64,000 nt of DNA from the NCBI GenBank assembly GCA_017893485.1, contig CM030362.1:261010255-261074254 (forward strand). Direction: 5' to 3'. Shown here piece after piece: positions 44,869-55,740 of this stretch. Under the pieces are notes generated by a model that was not told the origin of the DNA, made no database searches, and saw nothing but the letters and a program-made list of their open reading frames with translations. How positions within the stretch are numbered: position 1 is the first letter of the stretch; each line of letters opens with the position of its first letter. Source of the DNA: Hemerocallis citrina (Eukaryota > Streptophyta > Magnoliopsida > Asparagales > Asphodelaceae). Made by a program: the position numbers and the translations under genes.

Positions 44869-47713
44869 TGTAGCGCCCCGAATTTCTAGATTAATAACAT
44901 AGAAATTACGTGGCACATTCCCAGTGATCCACTTCAATACAATAGTAAACATAATCAACACCACTAAAATTTTCAACTTTTATTACAACAAATCATTTAC
45001 AATGCACAGCGGAATTCAGAACAAAATCAACTCAATCTTTTCTTTATTTACAATACAAATTTGTCTCAACACAGCTATTACAAATTTACACAAAACTCTT
45101 ATGAGTCAAATATATCTCAAACCAACTTAAGCATCCCATCTCCAACTCTAAGCATTAACCTGCAACATGTGAGGCTAGAGAGAATTCCTAACCCCCAAAC
45201 TAAAGGGGTCAGCCATAAATGGTGTGAGTGACAACAACAAACAACATAAATAAAATTTAAGCATGGAATCATAAGTAACATATGGTGAACCAAGATTCAT
45301 AAAATATGAGACAATAAGAATTGTAACAACAAGTGATACCAAACAAGTGTTAAGTGTCGAAAACCGAGAAATCCATATTTATAGTGCTAAGTCAAGAAAA
45401 CACACAAAGTCTATATGAGACTCTCTAATGCGTACTTGTCGGAGTCTATGCATCCCATTCTACATAGGTCCGGTGCAAGCCCTTAACGTCTCCACTTCAT
45501 AGGGTTCAATCTCTCCCGTTTTGCAACAAATCCTAACACGATGACTACCACGAGACAAAGATAAACTGTGAGGGTTGGTCCATGCTTGATAATTCCGGAG
45601 ATGGATCGCACATCTTAGGCATTTTACCTGGATAATTCCGAAGATCATCCCACATCTAAACATAGACACAACATCACAAGAGTACCACATGTGTGTCGCC
45701 TCGACTTTGATAATTCCGGAGACCAATCCCACATCTCAAGCAAACCCCTTGGATAATTCCGGAGAGGGATCCCACATCTCAGGTAATTTACCTGGATAAT
45801 TCCGGAGATCATCCCACATCTCAAGAAAGTTACTTGGATAATTTCGGAGATTAAATCTTACATCTAAAGCCATACTGAGGTGCATAACTCATGTCCCCGT
45901 TCATCATATCACCACTAGTGTCTGTCCTTATTATTTGGGTTATTTGTTTACTCAACGAATCTCCTAGAGTGGTGTACCCTACCGGCCTAACAATCAAAAC
46001 TGAATACTGAAATGCCTCAAAGGGCCTCAACAAAATAACTCATTACCGGTATACTAGGGACACACTCCTCTAGAGACTCAAAACAAATATCTGAACAAAA
46101 GTCCCACTAATCATAGTGGCTCAACTGTATGTCTTAACTCAAATACTGAACTGAAGGTCTCAAATCGAAAGCTTAACTGAAAACAAAGTATAGGCTGAAA
46201 TATCTGAGAACTAAACACTCAAGGTCCAAAACTCCATCAGTACCAGCCGACTTAACTATGGTAAGTCGACTGTCCAAAGGACAATTATCCAAAATTTAGC
46301 AAAATAAACTAAGTTATATAACAGTCGACTTAAGAGAAGGTCAGTCGACTTACCCGAAGGAATTCCCAATAATCTTCCCAAAATTATTCTAGTATACAAG
46401 TCGACTTAAAAGAATCATAGGTCGACTGTCCAGACAAGAACTGACAAGATTTAACACAGAAATTTTCCTGAGTATGACAGTCGACTGTCAAGAGTCTCAG
46501 TCGGCTGTCCAGAACGGATTTATCAAGGCTGATGATGTATATGTAGGGTCGTACCAGTCGAATGATAGGTAGACCAGTCGGCTGTCGGCCTACAGTTCTC
46601 AAATTTAAGTATGAATACAATAGTCAAAACGAAGGTTCTCTAACGATTCATTGTTCAAGGAAATTAATTCGTAATCAGGCAAAAGATCTTCATTGAGGGT
46701 ATAATACTCCAAACCTCAAATATGTCAAACCCAAGTTCTCATGTTCTAGATCTCTAATTCCTTCATTAGGGTTTCACAAGATTAAAATTTCTACGCAACA
46801 CTAAATCAATCTGATCTACAATATATATAAGATCCAGGTGTTTGTCATCCGATCAAAATCATACTCAAAACTTAATAATATGGTGGTATGCACAAGATCT
46901 ACTAATCAATCTTACATTTCTCAACATGGTATAACAACAATCATGTATTCATATGAATCATACCACAACACTAGGTCTATAATATTCACAACATCAAATC
47001 TAGCATAAATGCCACCCGCATCCATAGATCAACAACAAGATAATTTAAGTCATTCACAAACAACAATCTCACAAAGTTATTCACAAAATCAAAACAAAAC
47101 AAACCAAGTCACTCACCTTTTAATTAGAGAAGTCCACGAAAATCCTCCTTTTTGCTAGATCCAAAATCGCCTTTCTCCACCAAAACGAGATCTCAAAATT
47201 CTGTATATTCTCAATAATGATGGTTGGGAAAAATCCCTTAAATATGCCGGATTGATAATTAGGGTTTTACCCACACTTTGCAAAATATTCCTTTCCAAAA
47301 ATACAATTTACATCTATAGATCATTCTTTGGAAATTCCATCAAAATTCGTTTAAATTTGGATTTGTAAGAAAATATTCATTCTAAATCTCAATTATCACT
47401 GTTCAAAACATCCAGAAATCACATTTGCACTTTAACCCTTAAAAATGTCAAATTTACAAAAAGGTCATTCTTTTCTCAAAAATTGCAAATAGCTCCAATA
47501 AATTTCAGAAAAATCTGGAAAAATACTAAATAAATCTCAAATATTAAATAATGATTTTTCATAAAGAAAACTAAAATTTTCAAACTCCTCAAAAAGCATT
47601 TGCACGTTTACAAAAGATAAATTTTCTGAAAATGTTCATTAAATTCTTCCAAAAAGAAATCTAAATTAATTTTCAAATATAAAAATTAATATTTGAAAAT
47701 ACGGGGTTCTACA
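44869..47713 (-). repeat. Tekay LTR 3 (outer 5' LTR)
   Basis: The plus strand begins TGTAGCGCCCCG and ends GGGGTTCTACA, so the minus strand starts TGTAGAACCCCG with proper TGTAG...CTACA inverted ends. It lacks 11 bp near 47601 (TTTGCACG here, TTTGCATGTGTTTTGCACG in the others), apparently by slippage between TTTGCA repeats. It is followed by the right GAGGC duplication at 47714-47718. Confidence 0.92.
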
Positions 47714-49081
47714 GAGGCGATGGACCTGGCCTCGACAGTGAACCTCTTGACATAATCTCTCAGCTGTTCGCCCTTCTTTTGGCTGAGGAAGAGCAGCGAG
47801 GTGCTCATCTTCTCAGAGCGGTGACTACTCATGAAATGCGTGAGGAAGATGCCTTCGAACTGGTTGAAGGAGAAGATAGACGCCAGTGCCAGAAGAGAAT
47901 ACCACTCCCGAGCTGACCCCTTGAGTGTGGCCGGGAAGGTCTTGCAGAGGAGGGCGTCGGATGCATGACGGATCATCATGAGAGTTTTGAAACTCTCGAT
48001 GTAATCTGCAGGGTCCGACTCCAAGCTATAAGTCTCGAAGTGTGGAGGCTTGAAGTTGTCTGGGATAGGGGACTCCATGATGGTGTGGCAGAATAGGGGC
48101 CTGCTTAGGCGGAGGTTCCTTGCCCGTTGCTCCTCATCCCTAGCCAGCTGGCCGAGGTGCCTCCCCATCTCATGGAGACGGAGGTAGACCGAGTCCTCCC
48201 TTCGGTCTTGCCTAGTTGAGCCCGGAGACTCATCTTCATGTCGAGGAGGGCTAGAGCTGCGATGGCGATGGCTCTGAGTAGGTGGTGGACTGATAAAACG
48301 ATGGGGGTGATTAGGAGTAGGACGCAAACTTTGGGAGCGGCAGTGGTGATTGAGAGAAGGGCAACGATGGCTCGGAGCTGGCCTAGGACTTAGGGCACGG
48401 CGGTGATGGCTCGGAGCCAGCCTGGGACTTCAGGAGTAGTGATGATGGTGAGGAGCTGGCCGAGGGCTGGGAGCCCGAGGGCCATTGTTAGGGGAGGCGT
48501 TGAGCGCCCGAAGGACCGCCTCCTGGAATTGCTGAAATTCTGCCCTCGTAACGGGGGCCTCCTGCTCGCGATTGCCTCGAGCTGCACGATGGCTAGCCGG
48601 GGAGCAGCTTCGTCATGGGCAATGCGGGGGTGACTCTCTCTGCCTCCGGGGAGAGTTGGACCCCCTACGGTCTGATCGGCATGGTGACCAATCCCTCGGG
48701 TGCTCCCGACGAAGGTTCGCCTTGTGGGTCTGCCTCTCGTCTATATGGGCCCGAAGATCAGGCCCTGGCTCGGTTTACCGATTGTTGATCACGTCCCGCA
48801 GATCCTTCGGCGTAGGAGGACTATGGAAGGCCATAGAATATGTGGAGGAATTGTAGATGGACACCCGAACCTGATGTATAGGTTGCTTGTGGCGGCTCCG
48901 CCGAGAGGGCTCCCCCACTGTTGCCTGGGGTCCTATAGGATGAAAAATAGACTGAGGAGCCTACTGTTCTAGTTGCAGGGCCTGCTGGATGGGTGGAGGG
49001 AGATCCTTCGGAGGAGGAGGAGGAGGATGATAAGAAGGTTGTTCTTCGGTTGGAGTTTGCCGCCTTCCTCTTGGGAGGCAT
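47714..49081 (-). pseudogene. Tat gag, N-terminal part
   Basis: The likely start is at 49079-49081 (MPPKRKAANSNRRTT). A Ser-rich region follows, then in another frame QEAPVTRAEFQQFQEAVLRALNAS, then the frame 48327-47719 with an Arg/Ser/Pro-rich linker and the retrotransposon gag domain (PPHFETYSLESDPADYIESF, LKGSAREWYSLLA, HFMSSHRSEK, LRDYVKRFTVEARSIAS). The Tekay insertion cuts it after SIAS; it resumes at 29363. At least two frameshifts separate the N-terminal blocks. It would form the particle shell. Confidence 0.85.
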
Positions 49082-49133
49082 GGCTAGGAGTAGCTTTGGC
49101 TGAAGAAGGAATGTGGGGTTGCTTGTCGAGTAT

Positions 49134-49151
49134 TTCCCACAGGCGGTGCCA
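49134..49151 (-). other. Primer-binding site of the Tat element
   Basis: The minus strand reads TGGCACCGCCTGTGGGAA two bases after the LTR end. It resembles the TGGCGCCGTCTGTGGGAA site common in Tat elements, usually assigned to an arginine tRNA. The tRNA identity is inferred from the family. Confidence 0.75.
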
Positions 49152-49153
49152 AT

Positions 49154-49731
49154 TGGTTGCCACTGGATCTGGTGTGGGGGCAATAGACAGAATTTGTAGG
49201 TTCGTAGGAACTCGAACCGAATGAATCCTACTTCTTCCTTGTTGACAAGTTGACTCCTTGGTGCTCCTGCAGACCTGCACAAACGTTCAAAACACCGAGA
49301 TGGATCCCGGCGACGAACCCTCCGATGCTCTTATCAATACCAGAAAAAGTAAAAGGAAAGAGCTTATGTGCACAAAGAGTGATCACCTGTGACAGTAGGA
49401 GGTAGGGGGGTATTTATAGTCGCCATGGGGATCTTCTTCAGGATTAGGATGGATCCCTACTTCCCAGTGTGGCTGGATAGGGGTGGTTATAACCACCTCC
49501 TCAGGATAAGGACGAGCCAGGATTTCCTCCTATCCTGTTGAACTGGTCCCTAACGGGTTTGGACCCGTTCTCGGCTGAACAGACTCGTTCATGGGTTAGC
49601 GGGTCCAAGAAGAGAGACCCAATTCCCAATTCGGACCCATCGGTAGGTGAAATTACCATCTTGCCCCTATAACATTAAGATTCGTGAGCATTTTGAGCAG
49701 TTCCGATTTAACCCCATTTCTATCCATACCA
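49154..49731 (-). repeat. 5' LTR of the Tat element
   Basis: It pairs with 18269-18845. The minus strand begins TGGTATGGATAG and ends CCAGTGGCAACCA. The TATA box (CTATAAATACC) on the minus strand is at 49409-49419. The right flank GAATT is the probable target duplication. Confidence 0.92.
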
Positions 49732-50814
49732 GAATTGTAGCCTTATCTTTCTAGTTTCCAGAACATCTTGAATTTCTGAATTCCGAGTTGTGTAGCAAAA
49801 GTTATGCCCATTTTACTACAACGGTGTTTTTATTTCCAGATTTTCAGATTCTTGTATATTTGATGTTTAAACTATTAAAAGGCGGATCAAATATTAAAAT
49901 ATTGCTCTAAAATTTCCAGATTGTTAGTTATCATGTTTAGAAGTCTAATAAATACTTTTAATGAATTTATTATAGAGTTTTTGCTGATTCTAAAATTATA
50001 ACAACCTGATGTCGAATTTCTGCCTGAACATGAAATCTGTAAAGAACGATGTGTTTGACCTAGATACTGTTTTCGGATTTTGAACTTTAAATATTCTTTG
50101 GAACCGTGTGAAATTCTAGTTTCTAGAACTTATGACAGATTCAATTTTCGAGTTCTGAAACAGGGAAAAGTAACATTTTAGTACAGACTACTCTTGTTGT
50201 CCAGAATTTTATCTTCTAGTTTTTAATAGATTAATTATTCCTATATCGGACTATTGCATGAATTAAAGTGTGTGTGTTGCATTGCATGATTCCAATGAGT
50301 TATTGTCACCATTCTAATCGTCCTATCCATGTTATCATCCTATTGTTCTCCTATTGTTACTATTGTTCATCTCATGACTTAAATTACATATTGTATTGTT
50401 GCATTGATAAATAATTAACAAGCCGATGTTTAAGGGATTTACTAGAGTAGTTGATAATATAGAGACTGTACTTGGATGATGGCTCGTGTTATTATCATTA
50501 TCGTCATCATGTAAGAAATTACACCATAGCCCGTGTTATTATCGTTATCGTCATTATACAAGAAATTATCTCAATGGCCCGTGTTATATTGTTATCGTCA
50601 TCATACCCAGTAGAATATTGTTATTTGGATATTGCTTATTGTTTCATTCCATATATTATTGTTCATGAGATTATTATTATTGCCTACGTAATTGTTTTGT
50701 ATTGGTTATATATTTTTGAGTTGATCGGATAAATAGCTTATGGGTGACGTTAGTCATTTGCTGGGCCAATGTGATGTGCTCGTATTCTGTATTTTTGGGA
50801 AGCGGGGTGTGACA
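49732..50814 (+). repeat. E2 5' LTR, right fragment
   Basis: It matches the E2 3' LTR from about 58340 onward and ends GGGAAGCGGGGTGTGACA. It contains about three 50-55 bp units with CGTGTTATTATCGTTATCGTCAT (about 50486-50610). Relative to the 3' LTR it lacks a segment of about 575 bp (59217-59790) after CATCATACCCAGTA. Confidence 0.88.
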
Positions 50815-50824
50815 ATATTTTTAG

Positions 50825-50836
50825 TGGTATCAGAGC
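50825..50836 (+). other. Primer-binding site of E2
   Basis: TGGTATCAGAGC (initiator Met tRNA), ten bases after the LTR end at 50814. Confidence 0.93.
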
Positions 50837-51020
50837 TCGGGTTTGAATAATATATCAGTCAAACGTGACAAACAAAAGGAAGTTTGTCTTTGATTGATAT
50901 ATTATTCAGATTTAGGTTTTATCGGGTTGACTAAATAGTATGTGCAATACAGAGATCACATGAACAATTGATATCCAACTTATGATCTGGACGCTAAACA
51001 ATTGATTTTTATTGCAGACC

Positions 51021-52061
51021 ATGGCTAGAAAAGGTGTTTCATCTTCCCATTCTAGGGATGATCAGTCTGATAAGACCACTGTTGCACAGATGATGCAAAT
51101 GCAGCGTGAGCACAATGAATTGATGATGCGGATGTAGCAAAAACATAATGAACATATGAGAATGGCTTATGAAGCTGCTAATAGCGAACCCATTGTGCCT
51201 GCCCCCACATTGCTGCCACCAAGACCTGGTAATGTGGCAGATTTCATGAGGCTTCACCCAGATAAATTCTCGGGCACTGAAGGTCCACTTAAAGTTGAGC
51301 AATGGCTTACAGGACTGAGCAGTTGCTAACCGCAGCACGTATAGCGGATGTGGATCGTGTGGATATTGTGAGCATCCAACTTGTTGATCTTGCCCATATC
51401 AGGTGACAAGCTGAAGCTGAGCGATTGGGCCGAGCCATTTCCTGGGCTATTTTCACTGAGAGCTTCCTCACAAAGTTCTTTCCTAATGTCACCAAGAATG
51501 GAATGGAACGACAGTTTGTCACATTAACTCAGGTTCGTCAAATAGTGTTTGTTCATGCTTTTCGTTGTTATTTCATAAAGTATCGACATTAAACTAAACA
51601 CTGTCTTGAATCAGAAGTGTCAGGCCGTGGACGAGTATGCTGTAGAATTCGCCCGACTAAGTCATTTTGTTACTGCTATGATGGCAAATGACAAAGATAG
51701 AGGCCGTCATTTCCTGTTGGGCTTGGACATTGTGATTCAGGAGCGTATTGCTGTCTTGCGACTTTGCTCTTATGCTGATATCCCGGATGTTGCAAGAATT
51801 CAGGAATAGACTAGCACAAGGAAGCATGTTATTCAGTGGTCTGTTTCGCACACTGTTGCTGCTAAACCTTTGGGTGGGCCTTTTAGGAGGCCAGCTCCAC
51901 CCCTTCCTGCTAGGGCATTGTCATACTCACCTGTTGTCCAGAGGCCGAACCTAGTCTGCACGCACTGTCACAAGACTGGGCATATGCACCAAGATTGCAG
52001 GATAGCGAATCGCTTGTGCCTTCTGTGTGGAGGCAATGATCATATGGTTCATGATTTTGTT
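51021..52061 (+). pseudogene. E2 gag
   Basis: The start is at 51021 (MARKGVSSSHSRDDQ). Recognisable parts are a Met/Gln-rich helix, FMRLHPDKFSGTEGPLKVEQWL, then in shifted frames KCQAVDEYAVEFARLSHFV and LGLDIVIQERIAVL, and two knuckles (CTHCHKTGHMHQDC at about 51958-52000; CLLCGGNDHMVHDF, whose last Cys is Phe). Stops occur at 51136 and several places in 51300-51600. The frame passes directly into the end of the protease (ADLIVINNSGF), so the protease active-site half (DTGxS) is deleted at the gag-pol joint. Confidence 0.85.
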
Positions 52062-54020
52062 GCGGATCTGATTGTCATCAATAATTCCGGATTTTATGTC
52101 ATTCTGGAGATGGATTGGCTTGGTACCACTCATGCTGTAATTGAGTGTCGCAAGAAGAAGGTGGTGTTTCGTATGCCAGAACGTCAGGAATTTGAAATCT
52201 GTGCCGGTGAAACGTCGCTTGCTTGTGTGGAGAAGTTGGCTAATAATGAAGTTGGAGTTATGGAGGAAGTGTCTGTTGATGATGTTGTCGCACCGTTGGT
52301 TGTGCGGGATTTTCTAGATGTTTTTCCTGAGGAATTGCCAGGATTACTGCTAGATCATGAAGTGGTGTTTAGTATTGATGTTCATCCGGGTACAGCTCCA
52401 ATCTCTAAGAGCCCGTACAGAATGGATCCTGTTGAGTTGGCTGAGTTGAAGGAGCAGATTCAGGAGTTACTGGATAGAGGTTTTATCAGGCCAAGTCTTT
52501 TGCCTAGGGGAGCTCCTGTACTTTCCGTCAATAAGAAGGATAGTAGTCGCAGGTTGTGTATCGACTATCACTAGCTCAATAATGTTACAATGAAGAACAG
52601 GTATTCGTTGCCCAGGATTGATGACCTATTTAATCAATTAGGAGGTGATTTTGTATTTTCATAGCTGGATCATCGTTCTGGTTATCATCAAGTTAAGGTG
52701 AAAACCGAGGATGTACAGAAGACTACTTTTCGTACGAGATATGGGCACTATGAATTCTTGGTGATGCCTTTCGGAGTTACTAATGCTCCAGCTATATTTA
52801 TGAGCTTGATGAATCGGGTTTTCTCTCCCTTGCTGGACAAGTTCGTTGTGGTGTTCATTGATGATATTCATGTCTATTCTCGGAACCGTGAGGAGTATGT
52901 TGAGCACTTGAAGGTTGTTTTACAAACATCGAGGGAGAATCAGTTGTATGGGAAGCTTAGCAAGTGTGAGTTTTGGTTGGATCGTGTGGCATTCTTGGGC
53001 CATATTATTTCTGGTGATGGAGTTTCTGTCTATCCATCCAAGATCTTTGCAGTTAAGGATTGGCCAACGCTAAACTCTGTATCGAAAGTTCGGAGTTTTC
53101 TTGGTCTAGTGGGTTACTACATGAAGATTGTTTGGGATTTCTCAAAGATTGCAGGGCCGTTGACCAAGTTGAATGGGAAGGATCAGAAGTTTGTGTGCGA
53201 TGAGTTCTGTGAAGAAGCCTTCGTCGAATTGAAGAATCGGTTGACATCAGCACCTGTGTTGACTATACCAAATGGATCAGGAGGTTTCGTAATTCACTGT
53301 GATGCTTCTGGTAGAGGTTTGGGTGTTGTTTTGATGCAACGAGACAAGGTGGTTGCATATGCATCTAGGCAATTGAGGCCGCATGAGAAGAATTATCCTA
53401 CACATGATTTGGAGCTTGCAGCTGTGATCTTTGCCTGGAAGCTTTGGAGGCATTATTTACTTAGAGACCAAGTGGAGATCTTCACTGACCACAAAAGTCT
53501 CAAGTATGTGTTCACTCAGAAGGAACTGAATATGAGGCAAAGGCGATGGTTGGAATTGATGGCAGATTATGATATCAGTTTGCAGTATCACCCTGGCAAG
53601 ATTAATTTGGTACCTGATGCTATGAGCAGAAGACCTGTTGCTATGGTTCTTACTGAGCAGAAGGAACTTTTGGAAGCTATGAGGAGATTGGAATTGGATG
53701 TGGTATTGCCTGGTTCTAAGCAGAGTTGTATGGTGCTTCAGTTGAAGTCGTCTTTGGTGGATCAGATTAAGGAGGCACAGTCTGGTGATGTGCAGTTACA
53801 GCAATTTCGAGCTGAGATTGAAGCTGGTTCGAGGACTGATATGGTGATTCATGAGGATGGATCTCTCCGCTTTGGGACTCGTATATGTGTTCCGAAGGGG
53901 GAAGTTAGGCAGAAGTTACTCGACGAAGCTCGATACTCGTCTTACTCTATTCATCCTAGTGGTATGAAGATGTATCGGGATTTGAAGTTGCATTTCTGGT
54001 GGCATGGTATGAAGAGGGTT
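52062..54020 (+). pseudogene. E2 pol: protease end, RT, RNase H, start of integrase
   Basis: Protease end (VILEMDWLGTTHAV), RT ([12 protein letters not shown], then stops at 52572 and 52662, [33 protein letters not shown] with FIDD intact), RNase H ([50 protein letters not shown]), and the integrase zinc region up to [12 protein letters not shown], where the 54021 insertion breaks it. The block 52698-54020 is fully open. Identity to E1 is visibly high over the whole region. Confidence 0.92.
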
Positions 54021-55740
54021 GATGCTAATATTTGCAAGTGTACAAAATCGCACAAGTAATATAGATAGGTGAGTAGAGTGTCGAACCCACAGGGACTAGA
54101 TATTTTACTGAGTACCGATATCACTAGATTAATCACTATTTAGAAGATCGAATTTAATTAAGGATAAAATAACTAAATTAAATTAATCTAATTAAATCTA
54201 ACTAAATTGGTGAAGAGGGAGAGGGCTGTGAAACTATGAAGCTCTTGTACTTTTTTAACGGTAAAATTTGTTCTAGGGCTCTTGGTTCACCTCGTTTATC
54301 ACACACACAAATTATAATTCCTTATAAATAAAAATATTATCTTTCCCAAATTGTCGACCAAAATCCTAAAGATATTAACCACTCTATCAACGTAGTCTAA
54401 AAATTATTCTCAACTAATTCTTCGCCTATTCATCAAATTATTAATTGAGAAATTGGATTTCTTAACGGTCACGTCCTCCAATATACGGTATTAATTTTTA
54501 TTAATCACAAATCACCTGTTCGCTCTCTTTATGATTTGAAAAATCATACAAATGTCTATCCACCATGTTGTACGCATAAATAATAAAAATTAAAACACAA
54601 TCAGGAAAAATAGAGAAATAATAAGGAATTAAAATTTGTGTTCTACAAAACTCGGCTACATCTTAGCCTCTAGAACAATAAATTCAGTTCATGTTAAATT
54701 TGCATTTAATAAGAATGTTTGGATTGCATCTAGAATAAATTTGAGAAGAAAAGATACAAAAAGGAATACAAAAATTAATTCAAACCAGTCCTTTCTCTCT
54801 TCTCTGCCTCAAAACCGAACCGTCAACACACCTCGGGAACCGCGCTCACGTGCTGTCGAAGTCACGTCAGATTGCTGTTGTCCCTGCTTCGAACGGCGCG
54901 CCAGACAGGTCAAATCGCTGCTGCTTCGTCGTTTTCCGCGCCAGGTGCTGCACCTCTTCGTCTGCTTCGATCTGCACTCGCAACAGAGAAGAAGAAGGTG
55001 TTGCCAACTCAGCGAAGTCCTGGGACACGCGCCCCACCTGTCACGTGGGACCCACCTCTGAACGCCGCCACGTCAGCCGACAGCAGCTGCTCCCTGGCGT
55101 CTTGAAGTGCGAACCGAGTATTTGTATCAAACCGAAGCAGGCTCTGCTCTGGTCTTTCGCTTGAAGTTTTTTTCCTTTTCTCTTTTAATTTTTTTTTATA
55201 TTATAAATGTATCAGCCGTCACCTCCTGATTGATTCTCTCTCCTTTGCTTTGTATTTATAGAGAACGGAGAGAACCATTAGGGTTTGCACTTTTGCAGAA
55301 AACCCCTCTTTTTTTCTTTATTTCCTTCCTTATTTGATCCAAAATTTTATTTCTTTCTCTTTCTTTCTTTTCTTCTTTTTCTGCCCACCACGTGCTTCTG
55401 CGTACACAAAATAATACCAGAAATTAGGATTTTTAAATAAAATAAAATTAATTAGTTTAAAATGAATTAAACTAACTATAAATCATATTAGCGTATAAAA
55501 ATTATTTGTCGCACTTTTAACTCAACAAAACAATAAAAATTTATAAATCCATTATTTTACTTTGTTTGTTGATTTTTTTCACAATTCTTTACTTTTTGCA
55601 TCAAAAATATTATTTCTTCAAAAATAATTAATTAACTGAAATCCTATAGAAATAAGATGAATTATAGACAATATCAACGAAAACAAGCCATTTTAATAGG
55701 TAAATGAGTACAAATATTTGTATATAAATTAGACACACCA
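54021..55740 (+). mobile_element. Unclassified 1.72 kb insertion in E2 integrase
   Basis: AGGGTT at 54015-54020 and again at 55741-55746 flanks the insert; joining them restores the integrase frame (KRV then ARFVS). The insert starts GATGCTAATATTTGCAAGTG and ends AGACACACCA. Near the left end GTGTCGAACCCACAGGGAC stands out. The ends share an AATATTTG block in inverted form (about 54027 and 55715), a weak terminal inverted repeat. It has no recognised coding sequence; a GC-rich patch lies at about 54830-55110 and the rest is AT-rich. The strand is arbitrary. It could be a non-autonomous DNA transposon or other small element. Confidence 0.65.

Larger units (their letters stand above)
29369..47713 (-). 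mobile_element. Tekay-type gypsy element in LTR-INT-LTR-INT-LTR form
   Basis: Three 2.85 kb LTRs (starting 29369, 37118 and 44869; spacing 7749 and 7751 bp) alternate with two nearly identical 4.89 kb internal regions (32228-37117 and 39978-44868), all in minus orientation, inside one perfect GAGGC duplication. Each internal region holds gag with zinc knuckles and pol with protease, RT, RNase H, integrase and a chromodomain-like tail. Two independent insertions would each need their own target duplications, which are absent. The middle LTR is a mosaic of the outer two (see findings). Confidence 0.93.
18269..49731 (-). mobile_element. Tat-type Ty3/gypsy retrotransposon
   Basis: The minus-strand order is 5' LTR (49154-49731), Arg-tRNA-like primer site (49134-49151), gag (49081 to 47714, resuming at 29363), protease, RT, RNase H, second RNase H, integrase, then plus-strand antisense genes, a minisatellite, the polypurine tract and 3' LTR (18269-18845). 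The aRNase H and antisense genes are hallmarks of the Tat group (Retand, Grande and RIRE2 relatives). Without the 18.3 kb Tekay insertion and one GAGGC copy the element would be about 13.1 kb. Flanking bases GATTT and GAATT fit a 5-bp duplication with one mismatch. Confidence 0.9.

Noticed and set aside
29369..47713. Three LTRs explained by two independent insertions
   Set aside because: There are no target duplications around either inner unit, spacing is 7749 and 7751 bp, lesions are shared, and only one GAGGC pair bounds the array.
54636..55164. Overlapping plus-strand frames of 77-141 codons in the 54021 insertion
   Set aside because: Three frames open over the same GC-rich patch with no motif; this is a composition effect.
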